A stretch of DNA of 64,000 bases from Psychrobacter vallis (GTDB lineage: Bacteria > Pseudomonadota > Gammaproteobacteria > Pseudomonadales > Moraxellaceae). Location: contig NZ_CAJHBU010000007.1 in NCBI RefSeq assembly GCF_904846715.1, positions 62,001 to 126,000 on the forward strand, in the 5' to 3' direction. Positions 8,645-17,525 of this stretch are shown piece after piece; the first letter of the stretch is position 1, and each line of letters begins with the position of its first letter. The notes beneath the pieces are model-generated. The model saw only the letters and a list, made by a program, of their open reading frames with translations. It did not search any database and was not told the origin of the DNA. Both the position numbers and the translations under genes were made by a program.

Positions 8645-9547
8645 TCAGCTGTTTTTTTCTATCCAATTTTTTAATCCATCTAAATCACGAAAGTCATCCC
8701 AACTTCTACAAGGCACATGGGGTAGCAAATTATTTATCATTCTGGACAGCGCATTGCCTGGGCCTATCTCTAACACCATGGTTGGCTGATACTCTTCAAT
8801 ATTTTCCATACAAAAATACCAGTCCAATGCATGATCGATTTGGCGCGACAGAATATCTAACCCTTGCGCTGTCTCCCTATACCGTATCCCTTCAGTGGCG
8901 CTAATAATAGGAATGGTCATCGCAGGCAAAGTGAGTGCGCGGGTACATTGACCAAATGCGGCTGCCGCACCTTGCATCATCATCGTATGCGATGGTACGG
9001 AGACGTTTAAATGCTGTACGCTGTGCGCGCCCAATGTCTGGGCAATTTGCGTTGCCTGCTCTAGATTGTCTTTATTGCCGCCAATAATGAATTGATCTCT
9101 ACTGATTTTAATAGACAAATGGGTTTTGCTTGTTTCAAGTAGCTGCGCAAGATTCCTATCAGCCACACCCTTAATTGCCAGTAGGCCACTGGCCTCTGTG
9201 ACTGCCTGCTCCATAAAAGCAGCTCTTTTATGCACCAAATCCAATCCATCCTCAAAGGAAAGCTGGCTACTACAACAAAACGCACTCACCTCACCCAACG
9301 AGTAACCAGCAAAAGCCATGGGGGTGGCAATCAGCTGCCGCAAATGCTGCCATCGATGATATTGCAAGGTATAAATAAACGGTTGCGCCACGCTATTATC
9401 GAAAATCTGACCGCTATCAGCATCGAATAGCTCGGGCACCATAGTAGCTAGTAAAGAGTGCTCATGAGCCGATGTGTCATTCAGTATTTCATGGACGTGC
9501 TTTTGGCTTTGTAGCCCTTGCCCACTAAATAGGATAATTAAATTCAT
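8645..9547 (-). CDS. mdcH: Malonate decarboxylase malonyl-CoA:ACP transacylase (epsilon subunit)
   Basis: A 300-residue FabD-like acyltransferase. Visible: FSGQG (residues 7-11), nucleophile Ser83 in GYSLGE and catalytic His187 in SVPSHTMM. MdcH loads malonyl from malonyl-CoA onto the free thiol of the MdcC prosthetic group and so primes the malonate decarboxylase cycle. Its start overlaps the 3' end of mdcB by 23 bases, indicating translational coupling. Normal length for the family. Confidence 0.93.
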   Translation of the reverse strand: MNLIILFSGQGLQSQKHVHEILNDTSAHEHSLLATMVPELFDADSGQIFDNSVAQPFIYTLQYHRWQHLRQLIATPMAFAGYSLGEVSAFCCSSQLSFEDGLDLVHKRAAFMEQAVTEASGLLAIKGVADRNLAQLLETSKTHLSIKISRDQFIIGGNKDNLEQATQIAQTLGAHSVQHLNVSVPSHTMMMQGAAAAFGQCTRALTLPAMTIPIISATEGIRYRETAQGLDILSRQIDHALDWYFCMENIEEYQPTMVLEIGPGNALSRMINNLLPHVPCRSWDDFRDLDGLKNWIEKNS

Positions 9548-10412
9548 TTTCTACCTTATAAAAGAAGATCGTCACAGCCAATAAATCGGCGCTGCCACCG
9601 GGACTGAGGTTATGATGAATAAAATATCGACTGATATTGCTGACTTTTTGTCGCCAATTGGCTTGATGCACCCCGCCTGCTTGCAAGAAGTTTTTTGCCA
9701 GTGTTTGCGCATTTTCTAGGTCTTTTATGCCGCCTCTCCATACGATATTGGTATCCGACAACACAGATATCAACGTCATTAAGGTTTGCATGCTGGCTTT
9801 TTCAAAATCTTTGGTGCTATCCATCGTATGATAAAAACAGGGTAAAGCCTCATTCTGTATGACTTCAAAGCCATTGGAGACCATTTCAATCGCACCCGTT
9901 ATGCCATACTTTTGAAACATTTGCTGACCATGGCTGTTTGGCGCTCGTTGCAGGCGATTGGTCAGATCAAATTGCCATCTAGCAACCAATTGCTCACAAA
10001 CATTCTTAGCGGTTAATGGGATGCTCGCTTGGATACATCTACCGATAGCGGCACAGACAAACCCCAAATTAAATATCGCACCTTTGTGGGTATTGATATT
10101 ATCTGTCGCCGCTCTCATTTTTTTTTCTTGATAAATGCCCATATTTTTTAATTCATCGAATGGTCTATCCTCATATCCAAGTTGACTTAGCGTAGAAAAA
10201 TATCCTTTCAAGGAGGTGATGCTATGTATAAAAGTCTGGTGATTCATATCTGTGTGACTGCCATTACTTGAGGGGCAGACCAGTCCTGGTTTGTTTTCAA
10301 GACTCAATTCATCATATAACGCTTCAAGCGCCAGATCATCAATCTGTTGCCAAAGAGCCTGTTGCGGTACTAAAGGTTTGTCGATTTGATCTAATAAAAT
10401 GTTCATATTCAT
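9525..10412 (-). CDS. mdcB: Triphosphoribosyl-dephospho-CoA synthase
   Basis: A 295-residue CitG/MdcB-family enzyme that makes 2'-(5''-triphosphoribosyl)-3'-dephospho-CoA from ATP and dephospho-CoA, the precursor of the MdcC prosthetic group. Family motifs: KPGLVCPSSNGSHTDM (about residues 42-57), NTHKGAIFNLG (about 104-114) and NLSPGGSADLLAVTIF near the C-terminus. Starts at 10412 or the second ATG at 10406. This overlaps the 3' end of mdcG by about 70 bases, a long overlap; the next downstream Met is already inside the conserved GSHTDM motif, so a shorter ATG start is unlikely. Confidence 0.92.
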   Translation of the reverse strand: MNMNILLDQIDKPLVPQQALWQQIDDLALEALYDELSLENKPGLVCPSSNGSHTDMNHQTFIHSITSLKGYFSTLSQLGYEDRPFDELKNMGIYQEKKMRAATDNINTHKGAIFNLGFVCAAIGRCIQASIPLTAKNVCEQLVARWQFDLTNRLQRAPNSHGQQMFQKYGITGAIEMVSNGFEVIQNEALPCFYHTMDSTKDFEKASMQTLMTLISVLSDTNIVWRGGIKDLENAQTLAKNFLQAGGVHQANWRQKVSNISRYFIHHNLSPGGSADLLAVTIFFYKVENEFNYPI

Positions 10413-11064
10413 CGGTATTCCATCCCAGTAATACGTCTATTGTTTGGAGTCTGATATCAACAAGGGTTTTTACCAAAACCGTTGGGATATCAAATATCAT
10501 GGCGTGGCTTAGCTCATTAAAAGATATATCGTCACGTCCTTGCAACCTTATCTCTCCATCAATTTTTAAGCCCAGCGCCGCTTCAGAAAATCGACCAAAG
10601 GCCGCTACTTCCAATAATATTGGTGAGATATTATCGCGGTGAGCAACGATCAAAATATCCAAATCTGATGTGGGTGTTATAAAAGGTAAGCCAGTAAAAT
10701 ATTGATTGGCAAAAGAGCCATAAACATACACGTCGCTTTCTAAATCAGCACAGCGAGCGATAAATTGTTGAGCCCGTGTTTGCAGAGCTTTGGGCAATTG
10801 AGGAACTAAAGCCTCAAGCCTTAAAGGCGACGTGATGACGGCTGGGGGTTTGGGTAGCGTTAGAGCCAATCGGTATTTACGACCGTCTTCTATATAACTC
10901 GCCGCCACTTTGGTTACCGTATCGCTATCTTGTCTACAAACCGTGAGCGGCTGCTGAGCCGTAATCATTTGCTCAACAGCCGCCCTCACAGATAAAGGCA
11001 GAGAGGCATTCATAAACTCGTATGATTCATGTGCTTGTAAATAAACCAAATCATGACGATGCAT
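10339..11064 (-). CDS. mdcG: Phosphoribosyl-dephospho-CoA transferase (holo-MdcC synthase)
   Basis: A 241-residue nucleotidyltransferase-fold protein. The N-terminus MHRHDLVYL is typical of MdcG. The catalytic region reads VYGSFANQYFTGLPFITPTSDLDILI (about residues 134-159), with the DLD metal-binding pair. MdcG transfers the phosphoribosyl-dephospho-CoA group made by MdcB onto a serine of apo-MdcC. The C-terminal 18 residues past LLGWNTDEYEHF coincide with the mdcB overlap and may not be conserved. 42 bases separate it from mdcE. Confidence 0.92.
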   Translation of the reverse strand: MHRHDLVYLQAHESYEFMNASLPLSVRAAVEQMITAQQPLTVCRQDSDTVTKVAASYIEDGRKYRLALTLPKPPAVITSPLRLEALVPQLPKALQTRAQQFIARCADLESDVYVYGSFANQYFTGLPFITPTSDLDILIVAHRDNISPILLEVAAFGRFSEAALGLKIDGEIRLQGRDDISFNELSHAMIFDIPTVLVKTLVDIRLQTIDVLLGWNTDEYEHFIRSNRQTFSTATGSLATD

Positions 11065-11106
11065 ATACCTGTCCTCTATAAAATCATGAATATTAAGCCG
11101 TTAACA

Positions 11107-11823
11107 TTAAGCCGTTAAAACCGACTGAACAATCTCATCACACAACAGCCGCCCTTTTCTGTCTTTTGCCACTTGACGGCGACTGTCTGTAAAAAAATCC
11201 TCCATGTGCGTAAGTTGCGATTCAAGCGCGTTTTCTACCAGATGTTCATCCAACGTCTGCCAGATATCATCAACAGCGCCCATTGCATAATAATTCTCAA
11301 CCCCAGGCGCAAAAATCGCTGACGTTTGGGATAAAGATTTTAGCTTATCGAGCGGTATCTTGGTGACTCTCGACATGGCGTTTAGATCCATGACCTTAAC
11401 TTGGCTTGATTGCATGGCAAATACCTGATTCGCCATAAGGCCATAAGACAAAAATCCACCACTGACCGCTTCACCCAAAACGATGGCCAAATTTGGATGA
11501 CCGCGCCGTCTGAGCAAATCGACACAAGATGCCAGATGCGCAAACGTTCTGTTTAGACACAATAGCTCATCCGCTCTCGACGAGTCTTGCCCCATCGTAT
11601 CTACGATAAAGACGATGGGCGTTTTGTCATCTTTTTCGATGACTGCCAATATCTCATTTGCAAGCGTCATCGCAATCCATTGGTTCATCGCAGCAGAATC
11701 CACCGTACCGATGATTTCCACTTTGCCCATGTTGGTCTCTGCGCTACCGCGTATCATCGAGTTCTCAATACGATAGTCAAGCTGGTTTGGAAATAGCTTT
11801 TCTAAGATTGTTTTGGTTTGCAT
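11107..11823 (-). CDS. mdcE: Malonate decarboxylase gamma subunit
   Basis: A 238-residue crotonase-fold subunit. Start chosen at ATG 11823, preceded by AAGGATAATATC; a longer frame to 11874 would run back into mdcD. Together with MdcD it forms the carboxyltransferase-like decarboxylase that releases CO2 from malonyl-S-MdcC. The GEAVSGGFLSYG stretch is the oxyanion-hole glycine segment typical of these enzymes. It begins 4 bases after the mdcD stop. The stop codon sits in a short near-tandem repeat (AACATTAAGCCGTT, about 11092-11120). Confidence 0.92.
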   Translation of the reverse strand: MQTKTILEKLFPNQLDYRIENSMIRGSAETNMGKVEIIGTVDSAAMNQWIAMTLANEILAVIEKDDKTPIVFIVDTMGQDSSRADELLCLNRTFAHLASCVDLLRRRGHPNLAIVLGEAVSGGFLSYGLMANQVFAMQSSQVKVMDLNAMSRVTKIPLDKLKSLSQTSAIFAPGVENYYAMGAVDDIWQTLDEHLVENALESQLTHMEDFFTDSRRQVAKDRKGRLLCDEIVQSVLTA

Positions 11824-11827
11824 GATA

Positions 11828-12715
11828 TTATCCTTTTTTGATCGCTCTGATCTGTTGAGCGCTAAGCATGGCAATGGATTCAGGATTTTTTATGTTCATT
11901 GACTGCCAAATAGGTAGGCTATCTTTTTCCCCAAACCACTGATCGTATTGGCTTTGCAATGAGGCCTGCTGTTGTTTTAAATACTCCAAGTCTACCTGAA
12001 TTGCAGGTTGCTGCAGCGCCTCAACAATTCCTTGAGTAATGTCATTGACATCGTCTTCGACCAAAAACTCGACATGACCAAGCAAATAACGCGTTTTACC
12101 GCCCGTGACCCGCCACACTAGCGCTCTGTCTTTGGAGTCAAATTCTTCCACACCTTTGATGGTTTCAATCACTTCAGGGCCTGAAAGCGCCAAGCGACCT
12201 TCTTCTGTCATGATCACATGAGTGCTCAGACACGCGCAGATACCCATGCCACCAAAAGCACCGTTCGTCCCACCAATGACGGTGATAATAGGAATACCTG
12301 CATGACGAACCTTTAGCATCGCGCGCATAATCTCAGAAATGGTTATCAAGCCAGCATTTGCTTCATGCAGACGCACGCCTCCTGAATCGACAAAAAACAC
12401 AACTGCCTTTGGCTTTTCTTCAATGGCTTTTAGCAATAGGCCAACAATTTTTGCGCCATGTATTTCACCAACGGCGCCGCCCATGAACTTGCCTTCTTGA
12501 GCGATGATGTACACGGGATCTTTTTGGATGTTTGCCTGTCCAATAATCACACCATCATCAAAACTGCCTACAATATCTAAGGAGGCAAGATTTGGGCTCA
12601 CAGGGATACTGCCGGGTTTGAGAAATTCTTGAAAACTGTCTTTGTCAACGATGCTGGCTATACGATTGCGTGCTGTTTTTTCATAAAAGCTTTGTTGAAT
12701 ACGTGAATTATCCAT
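11828..12715 (-). CDS. mdcD: Malonate decarboxylase beta subunit
   Basis: A 295-residue biotin-carboxyltransferase-like (crotonase-fold) protein. Key stretches: YIIAQEGKFMGGAVGEIHGAKI, VFFVDSGGVRLHEANAGL and VIGGTNGAFGGMGICA, which build the malonyl-thioester pocket. Pairs with MdcE to decarboxylate malonyl-S-MdcC to acetyl-S-MdcC. Its start overlaps the mdcC stop by 8 bases. Confidence 0.94.
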   Translation of the reverse strand: MDNSRIQQSFYEKTARNRIASIVDKDSFQEFLKPGSIPVSPNLASLDIVGSFDDGVIIGQANIQKDPVYIIAQEGKFMGGAVGEIHGAKIVGLLLKAIEEKPKAVVFFVDSGGVRLHEANAGLITISEIMRAMLKVRHAGIPIITVIGGTNGAFGGMGICACLSTHVIMTEEGRLALSGPEVIETIKGVEEFDSKDRALVWRVTGGKTRYLLGHVEFLVEDDVNDITQGIVEALQQPAIQVDLEYLKQQQASLQSQYDQWFGEKDSLPIWQSMNIKNPESIAMLSAQQIRAIKKG

Positions 12716-13034
12716 GTGACTCTTCCTCCAAGATGTTAATCGCTTGGCTTAAGCGTAGACTCACTACCGCAGGCGTCGCCCCCATATCGTTGACTTTAAA
12801 CTCCAATCCACCTACGGCATAACGACTGGAAAAGTCCTGCAACACCGCCTCCCAAATATGATCAAAACCTGTGACTGACGTATCAATGATGAATTTGCTC
12901 CTGTTGCCATTGTCGCTATCAGCCAAAGGCGATACCAATACTTCTAGATTGCCTGAGCCAACCACACCGCAAATCACTTCTTTTTTGATGTCGGCAATGG
13001 GTTGTGACGTAAAATCGAAATTAAGTACATTCAT
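12708..13034 (-). CDS. mdcC: Malonate decarboxylase acyl carrier protein (delta subunit)
   Basis: A 108-residue carrier. Start at ATG 13034, with AGGGATATAACT upstream; the longer frame to 13097 overlaps mdcA and is rejected. The attachment serine is Ser27 in VVGSGNLEVLV, matching the GSG(D/N)LEV consensus at which MdcG adds the dephospho-CoA-derived arm. It shuttles acetyl and malonyl groups among MdcA, MdcH and MdcDE. Starts 22 bases after mdcA. Confidence 0.94.
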   Translation of the reverse strand: MNVLNFDFTSQPIADIKKEVICGVVGSGNLEVLVSPLADSDNGNRSKFIIDTSVTGFDHIWEAVLQDFSSRYAVGGLEFKVNDMGATPAVVSLRLSQAINILEEESHG

Positions 13035-13056
13035 AGTTATATCCCTAATATTATTG

Positions 13057-14712
13057 TTACCAGTTTCTAAAACGACTGGGCGGCGCATAAGTGCCATTGG
13101 ACCATTTCACCAAATCTTTCACCGATTTTGCGGCCAGCAGATCTCTCGTCGCTTTTGAAGCATCGACACCAATATCCTCAGGTCTTTGGATAATTCCGCG
13201 CTGTCTCAGCTCTTTGACTTTTTCGTGATCTCGCTGCATCCCAACAGGGGTATAGCCTGCTACGCCGCGAATGGCTTGCTCTCTCTCTTCTGGTGTGCGA
13301 CACAATAATAAATTTGCAATCCCTTCTTCGGTCACAATGTGCGTCACATCATCGCCATAGATCATGATAGGCGGAAAGTCACTGCCCATTTTTTCTTGCA
13401 ACTGCCACGCATCAAGCTCTTCCACAAAGACGGAATCCATGTGCTCGCGGTAAGTCTCTACCATCTGAACCACCAGCTTACGACCTTTTACCACTCGTCC
13501 ATCGGTCGCTTCTTGTCCTGCTTTAAGATAGGCATAGCTAGAATGTCTACGCCCATGGGGATCTGAGCCCATATTTGGCGCACCACCAAAACCTGCAATG
13601 CGATCTACGGTGGCGGTCGAGCTGTTTCCTTGTAAATCAATCTGCAACGTCGAGCCAATGAATAAATCACACGCATACAACCCTGCCGTTTGACTAAATG
13701 CACGGTTGGATCTCATGCTGCCATCTTTACCAGTAAAAAACACATCCGGTCGGTTTTGAATATACTCATCCATGCCAACCTCTGAACCAAAGCTATGAAT
13801 GCTATCGACAAAGCCACTTTCTATCGCTGGAATCATCGTAGGATGAGGGTTGAGCGCCCAGCTGGTACAAATTTTACCTTTGAGATTTAATTCTGCGCCG
13901 TAAGTGGGCAGCAGCAATTCGATGGCAGCAGTGTTAAAGCCAATACCATGGTTGAGACGTTTGATTTGATAAGGCGCATAGATGCCTTTGATGACCATCA
14001 TTGCCATCAGTATTTGCACTTCAGTAATCTGAGCTGGGTCACGGGTAAATAAAGGCTCGATATAGTTAGGTCGAGGGGCCACAATAAAGAAATCCACCCA
14101 ATCTGCAGGAATATCAACTCGTGGCACGCTATCTACTAACTCATTTACTTGCGCAATGACGATGCCGCTTTTGAATGCTGTCGCCTCTACAATGGCAGGC
14201 GTATCTTCTGTATTTGGCCCTGTATATAGGTTACCTTCTGCATCGGCAGAATGCGCGGTAATTAGACACACGTTCGGTATCAAGTCGATAAAGTATCGAC
14301 CATATAACTCAAGATACGTATGAATTGAGCCGATTTGGATTTTTTGGTGCTGAACCAGTTTTGCCAATCTGAGTGCTTGTGGGCCAGAAAAAGAAAAGTC
14401 GACTTTGCTAGCAATGCCTTTTTCGAATATATCGATATGGCTAGGCAGTGCCAATACCGACTGCAATATGTGCAAATTTTTTAGCACGTCATTATTGCAC
14501 TGAGACAAACATTCAGACAAAAAGTCAGCTTGTTTTTGATTGTTGCCTTCTATACAAACCTTGTCTTCAGGCGTCAGCACCGTTTCTAGTAACTCAATGG
14601 TTCTATCACTCGGTACACGTTTTTCTAGGCCTTTGTCTTTTGCAGCATCAAGTTTGGTAAGCCGTCTAGTTTTTTGTGTATCCCATACTTTTTTGTCAAT
14701 ATTCGCTTTCAT
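13057..14712 (-). CDS. mdcA: Malonate decarboxylase alpha subunit (acetyl-S-ACP:malonate ACP transferase)
   Basis: A 551-residue CoA-transferase-like protein, normal length for MdcA. Recognisable blocks include LTKLDAAKDKGLEKRVP near the N-terminus, CLITAHSADAEGNLYTGPNTED, GSDPHGRRHSSYAYLKAGQEA and the C-terminal WSNGTYAPPSRFRNW. It swaps acetyl for malonyl on MdcC, releasing acetate. First catalytic gene after the transporter pair, 21 bases from madM, with AAGGAAGTC upstream of its ATG. Confidence 0.95.
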   Translation of the reverse strand: MKANIDKKVWDTQKTRRLTKLDAAKDKGLEKRVPSDRTIELLETVLTPEDKVCIEGNNQKQADFLSECLSQCNNDVLKNLHILQSVLALPSHIDIFEKGIASKVDFSFSGPQALRLAKLVQHQKIQIGSIHTYLELYGRYFIDLIPNVCLITAHSADAEGNLYTGPNTEDTPAIVEATAFKSGIVIAQVNELVDSVPRVDIPADWVDFFIVAPRPNYIEPLFTRDPAQITEVQILMAMMVIKGIYAPYQIKRLNHGIGFNTAAIELLLPTYGAELNLKGKICTSWALNPHPTMIPAIESGFVDSIHSFGSEVGMDEYIQNRPDVFFTGKDGSMRSNRAFSQTAGLYACDLFIGSTLQIDLQGNSSTATVDRIAGFGGAPNMGSDPHGRRHSSYAYLKAGQEATDGRVVKGRKLVVQMVETYREHMDSVFVEELDAWQLQEKMGSDFPPIMIYGDDVTHIVTEEGIANLLLCRTPEEREQAIRGVAGYTPVGMQRDHEKVKELRQRGIIQRPEDIGVDASKATRDLLAAKSVKDLVKWSNGTYAPPSRFRNW

Positions 14713-14733
14713 AAGACTTCCTTTATCTACTTA

Positions 14734-15492
14734 TTAAAATATTGCGTTTAGTGTTAAGAAAAATATAGAGGGGCCTAATAAAGCACCTAGGCCCGTATAG
14801 AAAGTGGCTACCAATGCTCCATATGGAACCAGTCTGACATCAGTACCTGCCAAGCCAGCGGCTACACCACTGGTAGTACCGACTAAGCCACCAAAAATCA
14901 TGGCTGAACGTGGGCTTTTAAGATACATAAATCTGGCAAGTAAAGGGGTTGCGATCATAAAAAAGACGGCTTTAATCAAACCAATGGCAATGGATAAAGC
15001 AATCACATCAGAGCTTGCGCCAATTGCTGTCCCTGTAATAGGTCCCACAATGTAAGTCATTGCCCCTGCTCCAATGGTGGTCATAGAGACAGCATCTCTA
15101 TAGCCTAATGTCCATGCAACACCGGCTCCTACCACAAACGGTATGACGCAACCTAATATCAAGGCAATAATACCGATTTTTCCAGCACGTTTTATTTCTT
15201 TAACGTCTACTTCAAAAGCAGTAGATGCAATGGCAAGATCCCGCAGCATCGCCCCACCTAACAAAGCAAATCCAGAAAACAGCTCTATATCGGAAATGCC
15301 TTTTTCACCACCAGTATATAAACCAGCAAAATAGGCAGCAATGAGACCAAGGGTGATCGCAATTGCAGATGACTGTAGTTTGTTGTTGGTTAGATACTTG
15401 GATAGTATTTGAGAGAAGAGCATCACAAGGCCTGTTACTGCTAAAGCGGTTACAAAGGCATTTTTAGTGAGGGTTTCTATAATTAAGTCCAT
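14734..15492 (-). CDS. madM: Malonate transporter, MadM subunit
   Basis: A 252-residue membrane protein with about eight hydrophobic segments and glycine/alanine-rich helices (GAGAMTYIVGPITGTAIGASSDVIALSIAIG). MadM with MadL forms the sodium-dependent malonate:Na+ symporter described in malonate-using bacteria; the same genes are called mdcL/mdcM in Acinetobacter. 72 bases separate it from madL, without a terminator. Confidence 0.92.
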   Translation of the reverse strand: MDLIIETLTKNAFVTALAVTGLVMLFSQILSKYLTNNKLQSSAIAITLGLIAAYFAGLYTGGEKGISDIELFSGFALLGGAMLRDLAIASTAFEVDVKEIKRAGKIGIIALILGCVIPFVVGAGVAWTLGYRDAVSMTTIGAGAMTYIVGPITGTAIGASSDVIALSIAIGLIKAVFFMIATPLLARFMYLKSPRSAMIFGGLVGTTSGVAAGLAGTDVRLVPYGALVATFYTGLGALLGPSIFFLTLNAIF

Positions 15493-15564
15493 TTAATTAC
15501 TCCGTTGCGCGATTGAATCGGTAGTTTCAGTTTTTTTGCAGTGTTGATAATATTGATGACACAC

Positions 15565-15969
15565 TCACAATTGGTCGCGATGCTCTTCAGTATCACCCCA
15601 AGTAAAGGTATCGTAATCATTACCAATATTATTAAGTAAGCGTACGACAAAGACAGTTGCAGTAAGCGCAATAACAGAAACAACAGCTGCTACCATTCCG
15701 CCAGATAGTGCAGCGACTACGTTCTGTCCGGCTGCCATAGCAACAACGATAGGGATGTACATACCTGCCCAATATAGAACACCAAACTGAGTAGATTTTG
15801 GCAAAAGACCGCGTTTGGCGAGCATCTCTTTGCCAGCAATGAGTAGAATCATTGCGATAGCAACACCACCAATATTAGCGTCAACCCCTAATATTTGTCC
15901 TAGCAATCCACCAAGAAAAACCCCTAGCAAATAACTAACTGCTAATAAAGCAGTACCATATATGATCAT
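15565..15969 (-). CDS. madL: Malonate transporter, MadL subunit
   Basis: A 134-residue membrane protein with four hydrophobic segments (YGTALLAVSYLLGVFLGGLLGQILGV, then IGGVAIAMILLIAGKEMLAKRG and two more). Matches the small MadL partner of MadM in size and sequence. First gene of the minus-strand malonate operon; SD AAGGAAGG 8-15 bases before ATG 15969. A 9/12 match to the regulator palindrome lies about 60-70 bases upstream (16028-16039). Confidence 0.92.
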   Translation of the reverse strand: MIIYGTALLAVSYLLGVFLGGLLGQILGVDANIGGVAIAMILLIAGKEMLAKRGLLPKSTQFGVLYWAGMYIPIVVAMAAGQNVVAALSGGMVAAVVSVIALTATVFVVRLLNNIGNDYDTFTWGDTEEHRDQL

Positions 15970-16027
15970 ATAAACCTTCCTTGGATATGATTACAGCCGC
16001 TTTGATAATATCTACCTTGATATACGG

Positions 16028-16039
16028 GCTGTATAAAAT
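16028..16039. promoter_or_regulatory. Candidate MdcY operator for the mdc operon
   Basis: GCTGTATAAAAT matches 9 of 12 positions of ATTGTATACAAT, the palindrome I recall for the Acinetobacter malonate repressor MdcY. It lies about 60 bases upstream of madL, at a plausible promoter position. The flanking GGGCTGTATA also resembles the TIR at 6198-6207, so the match could have another origin. Confidence 0.3.
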
Positions 16040-16214
16040 GAGAATCTAAATTAATAATCACCAGATATAGACACAAGCACACATAATAGTAGTTTGATAA
16101 TGTTTGTTGAGGTTTCTTCAATTTCCTCAGTAGCTTCCTCTGTGTAAAGGATATAGGTCTTAACAGCGCTCAAAACCTTTAAAAGCATCTATCACTTACC
16201 ACGCACTTGTTTGA

Positions 16215-16220
16215 TATAAT
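16215..16220 (+). promoter_or_regulatory. Candidate -10 box of the GntR regulator gene
   Basis: A perfect TATAAT about 75 bases before the regulator start codon, with no good -35 box. The two operator-like sites at 16251-16283 lie just downstream, where bound repressor would block elongation or initiation. Confidence 0.4.
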
Positions 16221-16250
16221 CTAATACAGTTGGTTTAGAAGTGCAACCAT

Positions 16251-16283
16251 ATTGTATTTATTAAATGAGTTATTGTATACAAA
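16251..16283. promoter_or_regulatory. Tandem MdcY-type operators in the regulator leader
   Basis: ATTGTATACAAA at 16272-16283 matches 11 of 12 positions of ATTGTATACAAT and contains the perfect 10-base palindrome TTGTATACAA. ATTGTATTTATT at 16251-16262 matches 9 of 12. The two sites are exactly 21 bases apart, two helical turns. The stronger site ends 10 bases before the start codon and next to the SD GGAG, suggesting autoregulation. Confidence 0.65.
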
Positions 16284-16293
16284 TGGAGAATTT

Positions 16294-16968
16294 ATGAGTT
16301 TAATTGACGACTTACCCTTGTCAGTACAAGTCAGTAAAAAAATCGAAGATGATATTATTTATGGTCGTCTGCCACCTGGCACCAAACTTGATGAGGCAAA
16401 ACTTTGTGAAAAATATGGGGTGTCAAGAACCCCTATTCGTGAGGCTTTGAAGCTGTTAGCTTCTGAAGGATTGGTGGAGATTCGACCGCGTAGAGGAGCA
16501 ATCATTCCCACTTTGAATATCGTCACGCTGTTTGAGATGTTTGAGGTGATGGCCTATCTCGAAGGCATGTGTGGCCGATTGGCTGCCAGAAGAATCAATG
16601 AGGAAGAAAAAGCGGAGCTACTGTCTTTGCACAATCAATGTAAAGACTACTTGATGGAAGGAAACACCGAAAGCTATTATGAAGCCAATAGGAAATTTCA
16701 TTTTTTCTTGTATCAACTGAGTCGCAACAGTTTTTTGATAGAGCAAGCCAGCAATTTGCACAATCGGCTACATCCTTATAGACGCTTACAGTTACGAGTC
16801 AACAATCGCATGCAGCATTCGTTTGAGGAACATCAACAAATCGTGGATGCCGTCATAAATTCTGACGAAGACTTGGCTGAGCGTTTGATTAAAGCACATG
16901 TGTCCGTTCAAGGAGAGAGATTTACTGACTTGGTGGCTACAATGAATCCTGATAATGCGCAAGATTGA
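16294..16968 (+). CDS. mdcY: GntR-family (FCD) transcriptional regulator of malonate catabolism
   Basis: A 224-residue protein; ATG 16294 has GGAG at 16284-16287, so the longer frame from 16252 is rejected. N-terminal winged helix (about 8-75) with the GntR recognition region DEAKLCEKYGVSRTPIREALKLLASEGLV, then an all-helical FCD domain (about 85-215) with candidate metal/ligand residues (FHFFLYQLSRN, FEEHQQIVDAV). It is divergent from madL with an ATTGTATACAA-type site in its own leader, as expected for the malonate repressor MdcY. Malonate or malonyl-CoA as effector is inference. Confidence 0.85.
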   Translation: MSLIDDLPLSVQVSKKIEDDIIYGRLPPGTKLDEAKLCEKYGVSRTPIREALKLLASEGLVEIRPRRGAIIPTLNIVTLFEMFEVMAYLEGMCGRLAARRINEEEKAELLSLHNQCKDYLMEGNTESYYEANRKFHFFLYQLSRNSFLIEQASNLHNRLHPYRRLQLRVNNRMQHSFEEHQQIVDAVINSDEDLAERLIKAHVSVQGERFTDLVATMNPDNAQD

Positions 16969-17008
16969 GCTTACCCCACTCTCAACGTAAGAGAGTGAGG
17001 TAAGTTTT
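16969..17008 (+). terminator. Rho-independent terminator of mdcY
   Basis: GCTTACCCCACTCTC and GAGAGTGAGGTAAG form a 14-bp stem with a single non-Watson-Crick pair and a 7-base loop, followed by TTTT. It begins at the mdcY stop codon. Confidence 0.88.
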
Positions 17009-17119
17009 ATACATTATTTTCAAAAGTGTATAAAATAGAGTAGGCTCACCTTAAAGACAATCAAAAAATACAAAGCTGTGTCATCAAAGTTTAACCAAAA
17101 CTGTGCAACATATAATCGA

Positions 17120-17285
17120 TACTGAATAAAGTATAATAAGTTCAATATAAAAGCGAGTCAGCTGAACGGGTATGAATTTTTCGTAGCATCGAAACTGCGA
17201 AGGCACAGCAAGCAAGCAAAACTTATACTCATTCAGCGTTGCAATATAATGGTTCTGTTTTATTTAGAATCGACGATAGATACAC
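17120..17285 (+). repeat. Dispersed hairpin repeat, copy B
   Basis: The hairpin spans 17161-17238: CTGAACGGGTATGAATTTTTC pairs imperfectly with GCAAAACTTATACTCATTCAG. The inner part is the reverse complement of copy A (GGCACAGCAAGCAAG). The outer flanks also match copy A inverted: GGTTCTGTTTTATTTAGAA on the right and GTTCAATATAAAAGCGAGTC on the left. No gene is encoded; it occupies most of the gap before the next small gene. Confidence 0.8.
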
Positions 17286-17321
17286 GACATTATAAGACGA
17301 GACTGGCAATAGGAGCTGAAT

Positions 17322-17525
17322 ATGAACGATGACCATAAAAAAACATTGGCCGATTATAGACACTTAGTAGAAAGTAAAGACATCACCGTGCATTTGTCCC
17401 AAGATCAACAAGCGATGATCTTGAAGACTTACGACAATGGCTTGAATGCCTTAACAGATATTGATGAGATGTTGCTAAGTGCCGTCATTCGTCAACTAAA
17501 AATGTCGATCCATCCCGATGCTTAA
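17322..17525 (+). CDS. Small acidic protein of unknown function
   Basis: A 67-residue protein (MNDDHKKTLADYRHLVES...) with a good SD (AGGAG, 17311-17315). Predicted mostly helical, no signal peptide, no cysteine. It has a balanced, non-repetitive composition and ends four bases into the stop region of the convergent flavoprotein gene, which supports it being real. I do not recognise a family. Confidence 0.55.
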   Translation: MNDDHKKTLADYRHLVESKDITVHLSQDQQAMILKTYDNGLNALTDIDEMLLSAVIRQLKMSIHPDA

